Shown here piece by piece: positions 1 to 5,003 of a DNA stretch of 5,699 bases. A program made the translations under genes and the position numbers. Source of the stretch: Candidatus Arcticimaribacter sp. UBA7428 (GTDB lineage Bacteria; Bacteroidota; Bacteroidia; Flavobacteriales; Flavobacteriaceae); contig DLQQ01000069.1 in assembly GCA_002477625.1 (NCBI GenBank), positions 1 through 5,699 of the forward strand. Direction: 5' to 3'. How positions within the stretch are numbered: position 1 is the first letter of the stretch; each line of letters starts with the position of its first letter. A model generated the notes under the pieces. The model worked only from the letters and a program-made list of their open reading frames with translations, did not search any database and was not told the origin of the DNA.

Positions 1-522
1 TTGAAGAAAACGATTGTGCTTTTGGGGTATATGGGTTGTGGAAAATCTAGAGTTGGGAAGGCGCTTTCGCAATGCATTGATATTCCATATGTTGACCTAG
101 ATTCTTTTATTGAGCAGCAAGAAAAAACATCAATCAAAAGTATATTTAAAAGTAAAGGAGAGTTGTTTTTCAGAAAAATTGAACGTCAATATTTAGAACA
201 ATTACTTACTCAAAAAGACCCAATCATCCTTTCTTTAGGTGGGGGAACACCTTGTTACTACGATTCAATGGATTATATAGTAGACGCCAATGCAATTAGC
301 ATTTATCTGAAAGCTAACCTTACAACTTTGAGTGATCGATTGTTTTTGGAAAAGGACAAGCGCCCCCTAATTTCTCATCTTCAAACCCAAGAAGAGTTGA
401 CCGAATTTATAGGAAAGCATTTATTCGAACGACTCCCATTCTATGGGAAAGCAAATCATATGCTATCGGTTGATACCGATTCTCCTGAACTGCTTGCCCT
501 AAAGATTAAAGACTTAGTTTAG
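1..522 (+). CDS. aroK: Shikimate kinase
   Basis: Cytoplasmic enzyme that phosphorylates shikimate to shikimate 3-phosphate with ATP, the fifth step of the chorismate (aromatic amino acid) pathway. The 173-residue protein has the usual family length. Visible motifs, in order: Walker A GYMGCGKS at 9-16; the shikimate-binding DLD at 32-34; FFRKIE at 56-61 with the substrate-binding Arg58; the GGGTP loop at 80-84; the lid arginine in RPLI at about 121; and the late ERLPFY at 143-148 with a conserved Arg. These match the E. coli AroK positions (Asp34, Arg58, GGG near 80) closely. The start is TTG at base 1. Family members usually begin a few residues before the first beta strand, as here, so TTG is credible, but the upstream sequence is outside the window and an earlier start cannot be excluded. 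Its last nine bases overlap the end of the convergent phosphoribosyltransferase gene. Confidence 0.95.
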   Translation: MKKTIVLLGYMGCGKSRVGKALSQCIDIPYVDLDSFIEQQEKTSIKSIFKSKGELFFRKIERQYLEQLLTQKDPIILSLGGGTPCYYDSMDYIVDANAISIYLKANLTTLSDRLFLEKDKRPLISHLQTQEELTEFIGKHLFERLPFYGKANHMLSVDTDSPELLALKIKDLV

Positions 523-1017
523 ATACACTCCTTCAGTTTCTGAATTCAAATTCACTTCTATGTGCTCGTTGATCGAAGTAGATAGAGAAATGCCTTTATA
601 ATCTGCTTTTATAGGATAATTCTTGTGATTACGGTTGACTAATACCGCTGTTTTCAATTGCTTCAAGGGTACTTCTAGTAAGTGTTTTACTGCGTATATC
701 AGCGTGCTACCCGTGTTCAAAACGTCGTCTATCAATACAACCGATTGATCTTTTAGTTGATGGAGATCTTCCGATGTTTTGATGGGCAGGTATGGGTTTT
801 TCTTATTGATTTCTAATTGTATAAAATGAATTTTGAGATCGGAAATTTCCTCCAAAACAGCAATAATACTTTTAGCATACAGAACCCCACTTTTTGCGAT
901 TCCGACTACATACAACGTTTTATGGTTGAAATTGGCTTCGTATATTTGATATGCAATTCTACGAGTACTGTGTTTTATCGTTTGTCCATCAACAATTAGC
1001 GTTGCATCTTTTCTCAT
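514..1017 (-). CDS. PyrR-like phosphoribosyltransferase
   Basis: Type I phosphoribosyltransferase of 167 residues. The PRPP-binding loop is clear at 93-106: VVLIDDVLNTGSTL, with the acidic pair Asp97-Asp98 followed by the TGST phosphate loop. An earlier VGIAKSG segment at 38-44 fits the pyrophosphate loop. The C-terminal part (ADYKG, then STSINEHIEV) resembles PyrR, the pyrimidine-operon regulator and uracil phosphoribosyltransferase, so that is the closest named relative I see. The PyrR loop normally reads DDVLYTGRT; here Tyr and Arg are replaced by Asn and Ser. Substrate is therefore uncertain (uracil or another base), and no pyr gene lies nearby. I chose ATG at 1017. A TTG at 1038 would add seven residues but lies only about 12 bases from the predicted transcript start, and the added residues do not look like family sequence. 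Convergent with aroK, with a 9-base overlap of the ends. Confidence 0.88.
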   Translation of the reverse strand: MRKDATLIVDGQTIKHSTRRIAYQIYEANFNHKTLYVVGIAKSGVLYAKSIIAVLEEISDLKIHFIQLEINKKNPYLPIKTSEDLHQLKDQSVVLIDDVLNTGSTLIYAVKHLLEVPLKQLKTAVLVNRNHKNYPIKADYKGISLSTSINEHIEVNLNSETEGVYLN

Positions 1018-1026
1018 AAATTTATT

Positions 1027-1055
1027 TTTGGCATACAAATTGACTTCTACTTTTG
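1027..1055 (+). promoter_or_regulatory. Bacteroidetes-type promoter of the broken YHS gene
   Basis: On the plus strand there is a TTTG at 1027-1030, a 17-base spacer and TACTTTTG at 1048-1055, an exact TAnnTTTG match. The start would fall near 1062, about 44 bases before the former start codon near 1106. The box directly abuts the minus-strand -7 box at 1056-1063, so the two promoters face each other and cannot easily be occupied at once. It appears intact although the gene it served is not. Confidence 0.5.
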
Positions 1056-1083
1056 CAAAGTTATAAAGTTTTATAGTCCCAAA
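1056..1083 (-). promoter_or_regulatory. Bacteroidetes-type promoter of the phosphoribosyltransferase gene
   Basis: Read on the minus strand, there is a -33-like TTTG (1083 to 1080), a 16-base spacer and a -7 box TAACTTTG (1063 to 1056) that matches TAnnTTTG exactly. Transcription would begin near 1049, leaving a leader of about 32 bases before the ATG at 1017. The spacer is slightly shorter than the 17-23 usually quoted for flavobacteria. This is a motif match only. Confidence 0.55.
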
Positions 1084-1105
1084 TCAACTTAACCTTAATT
1101 TACTT

Positions 1106-1330
1106 ATAAAAAAACTGCTATCCTATTATTTGTTTTTATGTCCAGCATTGTTTATGCTCAGAATAAAACAGCTGATGACTTTAATTTATCCAAGACTCGT
1201 TTAGCCGTTCAGGGGTATGATGTTGTTTCCTACTTTAACGATGAGCCAAAAGAGGGAGACAAAGCCATTCAGTCTACTGTAGAGGGTGTCCATTATTATT
1301 TCTCTTCTCAGAAAAACAAAGCCTTTTATA
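1106..1330 (+). pseudogene. 5' remnant of a secreted YHS-domain protein gene
   Basis: About 75 codons of an exported YHS-domain protein survive. Reading the frame back from the ATG at 1138 gives KKTAILLFVFMSSIVYAQ, a complete signal peptide (basic end, hydrophobic core, Ala-Gln cleavage region), but no start codon stands in front of it. At 1106 the sequence reads AT followed by seven A and CT; restoring one G after AT gives ATG AAA AAA ACT in the correct frame, so a single-base deletion explains the loss. After the signal peptide come AVQGYDVVSYF and GVHYYFSSQKNKAF, the first half of the YHS domain. The expected second half (the proline, tyrosine and GG-x-CA part) is missing: homology stops near 1325. 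The frame stays open to 1581 only by chance and runs antisense into the S4 gene. The internal ATG at 1138 would give a protein with half a signal peptide and half a domain, so I call it non-functional. Confidence 0.8.
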
Positions 1331-1480
1331 ACTTCATTCGATCGCGAATTGTTGTATTGTTTGGATCATGCAATTCATCATCATGCATTGAAAGAATTGG
1401 GCATAGCAGCTTTAGTAGGGGATCATTTTGGTGTAGCCTATTCTACTTTGCGATACCGCGCAGGTTTGGATACAAACTAA
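1331..1480 (+). pseudogene. 3' remnant of a DinB-family protein gene
   Basis: The last 49 codons of a DinB-like (four-helix, metal-binding) protein, in a frame shifted by one base relative to the YHS remnant it abuts. The segment starts TSFDRELLYCLDHAIHHHAL, where the DinB-type histidine cluster lies in the last helix, and ends FGVAYSTLRYRAG before a TAA at 1478-1480. This resembles the C-terminus of flavobacterial DinB proteins of roughly 150-170 residues. The N-terminal two thirds, with the other helices and metal ligand, is absent. Upstream in this frame lies only out-of-frame YHS sequence. The simplest reading is that one deletion removed the end of the YHS gene and the start of the DinB gene. 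The stop overlaps the stop of the convergent S4 gene by three bases, probably the ancestral arrangement. Confidence 0.72.
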
Positions 1481-1860
1481 TCTTCATTTTGATCGCTTCC
1501 TTCTGCGTAATCATCCAAGTCTCTCCTGTCTTTTTTAGTAGGTCTTCCTTCTCCCTTTTGACGGTAGTAGTCTTGAGCTAAATTTTGAAGTTCATTTTGT
1601 TTAAAAGCTGCCTTAGGTGTGGTGTTTACTCGATAAAGATCAACCAACTTGGCACCAACCCTGCTTTTTGGAATATCCAGAACATCAAGGCTGAGATTTA
1701 CTTGTTCTTTTCGTAAGATGATTTTATCCATAGGGAATACTTCCCTGGAGGGTTTTACAACTTGATCGTTGACACGTACCTGCCCTTTTTTACAGGCTTT
1801 AGTAGCAATACTTCTCGATTTGAAGTAGCGAACGGCCCATAAATATTGATCAATTCTCAT
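1477..1860 (-). CDS. Hsp15-like S4 domain RNA-binding protein
   Basis: A 127-residue protein with an N-terminal S4 RNA-binding fold at about 1-55: MRIDQYLWAVRYFKSRSIA, the K-G-Q-V-R-V-N turn at 25-31, then VVKPSREV and a short strand. This is the pattern of Hsp15 (HslR), a heat-shock protein that in E. coli binds free 50S ribosomal subunits carrying a stalled nascent chain on peptidyl-tRNA and helps recycle them. The rest is mainly basic (YYRQKGEGRPTKKDRRDLD at about 98-116) with an acidic end, as in Hsp15-like proteins. The ATG at 1858-1860 is the natural start because the S4 fold begins immediately after it. The gene converges on the DinB remnant and diverges from the FKBP lipoprotein gene. 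The family is clear; heat induction cannot be read from the sequence. Confidence 0.88.
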   Translation of the reverse strand: MRIDQYLWAVRYFKSRSIATKACKKGQVRVNDQVVKPSREVFPMDKIILRKEQVNLSLDVLDIPKSRVGAKLVDLYRVNTTPKAAFKQNELQNLAQDYYRQKGEGRPTKKDRRDLDDYAEGSDQNED

Positions 1861-1930
1861 TCTTTAAAACTACGTTAAATTTCTATCAAAAATAAAGTAA
1901 AATTGTATCTTGCGCACCTAAATTACCTAT
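1861..1930. promoter_or_regulatory. Divergent intergenic region with weak promoter boxes
   Basis: This 70-base gap separates the divergent S4 and FKBP genes and should hold both promoters. On the minus strand TATTTTTG (1894 to 1887) matches the TAnnTTTG box and would give a leader of about 20 bases. On the plus strand TATCTTGC at 1906-1913 looks like the common flavobacterial TATCTTTGC box with one T missing. I find no good TTG/TTTG element at the expected distance on either strand, so both calls are tentative. Confidence 0.35.
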
Positions 1931-2833
1931 ATGTTTTATATTTCAAAATCAGGTACACTTGCTTTGCTTCTTGCAGTTTCTTTAAGCTCTTGTGGTTCCG
2001 ATGATAATAATACAACCGAACCTGTAGCGTTGAGAGATTTTTCGGAACAATCTATAACAGATGATGCCTTATTGGTTGATTACTTATCTAATCACTTTTA
2101 TAATTACGAAGATTTTCCTCGAGCGGATGATACTGTGGTAACAATTTCAATTGATACGATCTCTGGAGATAATGCAGATAAAACGCCAATGATTGACCAA
2201 GTACAACAACTTTCGGTTCCGATTACCGACGCAAATGGTGTTGTAACGAACCACACACTCTATTATTTAGTAGCACAACAAGGATCTGAATTAGAAAAAA
2301 ATCCTTCTATAGTAGATTCAACCTACGTATCTTACAGAGGAGAGTTGCTAACAGGTACTATATTCGATCAAAGAAATACGCCAATATGGTTTGATAACAT
2401 TCGAGTAGTTTCAGGTTTTCGTTATGGTCTTCAGAATTTTGCTCCCGGTACTTTCAGTCAAGATGCTGATGGAATTATTAGTTTTCGAGATTACGGACAA
2501 GGAATTCTTTTCATGCCATCAGGTTTAGGGTACTACTCTTCCGCTCAAGGATTAATTCCAGCTTATGCACCCATCGTATTCACTGTTTCTGTTTATACAT
2601 CCAACGTGGCCGATCATGATAATGATGGTGTCTTTTCTATTGACGAAGATCCAGATGGTGATGGTAATCCTCTTAATGATGACACTGACGGTGATGGTAC
2701 GCCAAATCTGCTTGACTTTGATGATGACGGTGATGGCATATTAACTTATTTGGAGCTCGATGTAGACAACGACGGGGTTATCGACGATACTGATAATGAC
2801 GGAATTCCAGATTATCTAGACTCGGACAGTTAA
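1931..2833 (+). CDS. FKBP-type peptidyl-prolyl isomerase lipoprotein with calcium-binding repeat tail
   Basis: A 300-residue exported lipoprotein. Residues 1-21 are a signal peptide ending in the lipobox LSSC, so Cys21 would be lipidated. The next residues, GSDDN, resemble the Ser-Asp-Asp surface export signal of Bacteroidetes lipoproteins. After a linker and a region of unclear fold (about 35-124), an FKBP domain spans about 125-223. Residues equivalent to the FKBP12 pocket are kept: Tyr135 in VSYRG, Phe145-Asp146 in TIFDQ, Phe154, Val159-Val160, Phe163 in place of Trp59, Tyr201 or Tyr202 after PSGLG, and Phe217. It should therefore be able to catalyse proline isomerisation. Residues 228-300 are aspartate-rich repeats of the DxDxDG type (DTDGDG, DDDGDG, DVDNDG, DTDNDG), resembling thrombospondin type 3 calcium-binding repeats, and the protein ends in YLDSDS. 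The start ATG is the only one giving a full signal peptide. An asparaginase-like gene follows 26 bases downstream. Confidence 0.87.
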   Translation: MFYISKSGTLALLLAVSLSSCGSDDNNTTEPVALRDFSEQSITDDALLVDYLSNHFYNYEDFPRADDTVVTISIDTISGDNADKTPMIDQVQQLSVPITDANGVVTNHTLYYLVAQQGSELEKNPSIVDSTYVSYRGELLTGTIFDQRNTPIWFDNIRVVSGFRYGLQNFAPGTFSQDADGIISFRDYGQGILFMPSGLGYYSSAQGLIPAYAPIVFTVSVYTSNVADHDNDGVFSIDEDPDGDGNPLNDDTDGDGTPNLLDFDDDGDGILTYLELDVDNDGVIDDTDNDGIPDYLDSDS

Positions 2834-2859
2834 ACGATACACTACCAAATTTATTTTCT

Positions 2860-3384
2860 ATGATGCCATTAGACCAAAGCATTCAAGTTTTTGTTACGGG
2901 TGGGACCTTTGATAAAACCTATGATTATATCAATGGGACTTTAGACTTTAAAGAAACCCATTTACCTCAAATGTTAGATCGTAGCCGATGCAAATTGGAT
3001 GTTGATGTGAAAACACTCATGCTTTTGGATAGCTTAGAGCTTACCTCAGATCATTTCAAAACCATTATAGCGGCCTGTGAGACTTCTGAGCGAAAACGAA
3101 TTGTAATTACACACGGAACCGATTGTATGGTTGATACGGCTATGAGAATAGCAACAGAAACTAATGCAATTGAAGATAAAACCATTATCCTTACGGGTGC
3201 AATGATTCCCTATACCTTTGGAAGTTCTTCCGATGGTTTTTTTAATTTGGGTTCTGCAATGGCTTATGTGCGAGTTCTTAATCCTGGCGTATATATTGCC
3301 ATGAATGGTATGCTGTTCAACTGGGATGAAGTTGAGAAAAATAAAAGCATTGGTGTGTTCGAACCTATTACTAAAAAGAAGTAA
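2860..3384 (+). CDS. Single-domain asparaginase-like protein
   Basis: A 174-residue cytoplasmic protein equal to the N-terminal (catalytic) domain of bacterial L-asparaginases, which hydrolyse asparagine to aspartate and ammonia. Residues matching the E. coli AnsB active site are present: Thr16 in TGGTFD (Thr12), Ser58 in LDSLE (Ser58), Thr87-Asp88 in THGTD (Thr89-Asp90) and Lys160 in EVEKNKS (Lys162). LTGAMIP at 111-117 is the usual core strand. The second domain of about 150 residues found in classical asparaginases is absent. From general knowledge, a family of stand-alone domains of about 160-170 residues ending GVYIAMNG...F..xxV.KN...G.FE exists, and this protein ends the same way, so it looks complete, not truncated. 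The real substrate is unknown. No signal peptide is seen. Two adjacent ATGs (2860 and 2863) are both possible starts. It probably shares a transcript with the FKBP gene. Its stop lies eight bases from the end of the convergent barrel gene. Confidence 0.8.
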   Translation: MMPLDQSIQVFVTGGTFDKTYDYINGTLDFKETHLPQMLDRSRCKLDVDVKTLMLLDSLELTSDHFKTIIAACETSERKRIVITHGTDCMVDTAMRIATETNAIEDKTIILTGAMIPYTFGSSSDGFFNLGSAMAYVRVLNPGVYIAMNGMLFNWDEVEKNKSIGVFEPITKKK

Positions 3385-3392
3385 CAAACCGT

Positions 3393-4010
3393 TTAATCAC
3401 CACCACCTGAGCGGGTTTTGAGTTCATAGAAAGCACTTAGGATGAATTGGTTTGGACGTGCATCAATTCGACCATCCACATCTATTCCGTTGAGTCCTAA
3501 TATACGCACATCGTTATCGGTAAAGCCACGTTCGTAACGTATCCCCAGACCTAAACGACCTAAGGAAATTCGTGTCCCAATTTGTAAACCAACTGTAAAG
3601 TTTTCTTCAATATCTGTAAGCGTTGTACCTTCTACATCTTCATTTAGAATGTATTGAAAACTTGGACCAGCAAAAACACTCAAGGGTCCGAGGATTTTAT
3701 AGCCCAAGAGAATTGGAGCTTCTATTTTACTAAGTCCTATACTCTTGTTATCAAAACCGCTATTAATCTTGGTGAATTGAATTTCGGGTCTCAGATAAAA
3801 AAGAAGTAAATCAATTTTTCCGTAAGCACCAATATGATATCCAGTTTTGGAGTCAGCAGAAAGATCGGTAGCCGCAAGATCAGTATAATCTACATCGCCA
3901 AGAGAATCGTAATTCAAGCCTGCTTTTACTCCAAATTCAAATTGAGCTTGCAGTAGAGAAGTAGATAAAAGAGCAAGGAAGGTTAAGGATTTGATTGATT
4001 TAAAAGGCAT
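3393..4010 (-). CDS. Outer-membrane beta-barrel (porin-family) protein
   Basis: A 205-residue secreted protein. Residues 1 to about 22 form a signal peptide (Lys4 and Lys7, a hydrophobic LTFLALLSTSLL core, cleavage probably after LLQA). The mature part begins QFEFGVKAGLNY, a typical opening for the OMP_b-brl_2 (PorT-like) barrel family of Bacteroidetes. Alternating hydrophobic and polar strands follow: YHIGAYGKI, YLRPEIQFT, IEAPILLGYKI, LSVFAGPSFQY, FTVGLQIGTRI, GLGIRYERGF and FILSAFYEL, consistent with an eight-stranded barrel. Barrel proteins often end in an aromatic strand; here a short polar tail TRSGGGD follows the last strand. The role (adhesion, small-solute pore or structural) cannot be told. 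The start is six bases after the stop of the transketolase C-terminal subunit gene, so the two are very likely co-transcribed. No hairpin terminator is visible in the eight-base gap to the convergent asparaginase-like gene. Confidence 0.83.
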   Translation of the reverse strand: MPFKSIKSLTFLALLSTSLLQAQFEFGVKAGLNYDSLGDVDYTDLAATDLSADSKTGYHIGAYGKIDLLLFYLRPEIQFTKINSGFDNKSIGLSKIEAPILLGYKILGPLSVFAGPSFQYILNEDVEGTTLTDIEENFTVGLQIGTRISLGRLGLGIRYERGFTDNDVRILGLNGIDVDGRIDARPNQFILSAFYELKTRSGGGD

Positions 4011-4016
4011 AATTAT

Positions 4017-4970
4017 TTATTTACGTTGAATAACTTTTTGAGAAGCAGTAACAATTGCTTCTTTATTTAATCCATATTTATCCATCAATTGAGCTGGAGT
4101 ACCCGATTCCCCAAAGGTGTCTTGTGTAGCAACAAACTCTTGAGGTGTAGGTTGGTTTAAAGCAAGGACACGAGCAACGCTTTCACCTAGTCCACCCATA
4201 TAGTTGTGTTCTTCAGCCGTTACAATACAACCTGTTTTAGCAACCGATTTTATGATGATTTCATCATCCAAAGGTTTGATGGTGTGTATGTTGATTACTT
4301 CAGCACTAATGCCTTGCTCATTTAAAATTTTTGCAGCCTCGAGTGCCTCCCAAACCAAATGACCCGTTGCAACTATAGTGACATCAGTTCCTTTTTGTAA
4401 TAACAATCCTTTACCAACTTCAAATTGCTGATCAACGGGAGTGAAATTAGCAACAGAAGGTCTTCCAAAACGAAGGTATACTGGACCTTCAAATGCTGCA
4501 ATTGCAATAGTAGCAGCTTTGGTCTGATTGTAATCACAAGTATTGATTACGGTCATTCCAGGAAGCATTTTCATCAATCCAATATCTTCTAAGATTTGAT
4601 GGGTTGCACCATCTTCACCTAAAGTAACTCCGGCGTGAGAAGCACAAATTTTTACATTTTTATCAGAGTAGGCAATCGATTGACGGATTTGATCATATAC
4701 TCTTCCAGTAGAAAAATTAGCAAAAGTACCTGTAAAAGGTATTTTTCCTCCGATGGTCAAACCTGCTGCAATTCCAATCATATTGGCCTCAGCAATTCCA
4801 ATTTGAAAAAAGCGTTCTGGATTTTCTTTGATGAATTGATCCATTTTAAGAGACCCAATCAAATCAGCACAAAGTGCTACAACATTAGGATTGGTTCTTC
4901 CGAGTTCTGTAAGACCAGCTCCGAATCCTGAACGGGTATCTTTTGAACCTTGATTAATATATTCTGTCAT
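4017..4970 (-). CDS. Transketolase, C-terminal subunit
   Basis: A 317-residue protein covering the pyrimidine-binding and C-terminal domains of transketolase, which moves two-carbon ketol units between sugar phosphates in the non-oxidative pentose phosphate pathway. Pyrimidine domain at about 10-175: RFFQIGIAEANMIGIAAGL at 53-71 contains Glu61, the glutamate that activates thiamine diphosphate. HAGVTLGEDGATHQ at 112-125 and YLRFGR at 165-170 are the usual substrate-phosphate and ribose-contacting segments. C-terminal domain at about 185-317: AEEHNYMGGLGE at 252-263 and a late DTFGESG. Single-chain transketolases have about 660 residues; this is the second half of the split form, and its partner lies just upstream. 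The start ATG is followed directly by the expected first helix (TRSGFGAGLTEL). No promoter was identified in the 33-base gap upstream, which fits translation from one transcript with the N-terminal subunit. A dehydrogenase E1-beta subunit is less likely given the partner. Confidence 0.93.
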   Translation of the reverse strand: MTEYINQGSKDTRSGFGAGLTELGRTNPNVVALCADLIGSLKMDQFIKENPERFFQIGIAEANMIGIAAGLTIGGKIPFTGTFANFSTGRVYDQIRQSIAYSDKNVKICASHAGVTLGEDGATHQILEDIGLMKMLPGMTVINTCDYNQTKAATIAIAAFEGPVYLRFGRPSVANFTPVDQQFEVGKGLLLQKGTDVTIVATGHLVWEALEAAKILNEQGISAEVINIHTIKPLDDEIIIKSVAKTGCIVTAEEHNYMGGLGESVARVLALNQPTPQEFVATQDTFGESGTPAQLMDKYGLNKEAIVTASQKVIQRK

Positions 4971-5003
4971 AATAATTTCTTTCGTATTCCTGCAATGCAG
5001 TAT

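Noticed and set aside
1138..1581. A 147-residue open frame on the plus strand that looks like a complete gene.
   Set aside because: Its first part is the inside of a signal peptide and half a YHS domain; beyond about 1330 it reads a DinB-like gene in the wrong frame and then the S4 gene antisense. It is a chance read-through of a fusion scar.
2613..2830. Repetitive GAT/GAC-rich DNA at the end of the FKBP gene, considered as a nucleotide repeat array.
   Set aside because: The repetition follows the aspartate-rich protein repeats, and the codons and spacing vary; it is coding sequence for a calcium-binding tail.
3046..3387. A 113-residue open frame on the minus strand opposite the asparaginase-like gene.
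   Set aside because: It lies antisense to a gene with clear catalytic motifs, has no recognisable domain, and its composition (rich in Ile, Asn, His, Cys) looks like a shadow frame.
3385..3392. A possible shared bidirectional terminator between the convergent asparaginase-like and barrel genes.
   Set aside because: The gap is only eight bases and I see no paired stem with a T-run in it or in the adjoining gene ends.
4635..4931. A 98-residue plus-strand open frame inside the transketolase C-terminal subunit gene.
   Set aside because: It is antisense to conserved transketolase sequence and Ser/Arg/Lys-rich without a motif; a shadow frame.
4990..5000. A short inverted repeat (CTGCA, one base, TGCAG) between the transketolase subunit genes.
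   Set aside because: A one-base loop cannot form a stable hairpin and there is no T-run; too short to call a terminator or operator without conservation data.
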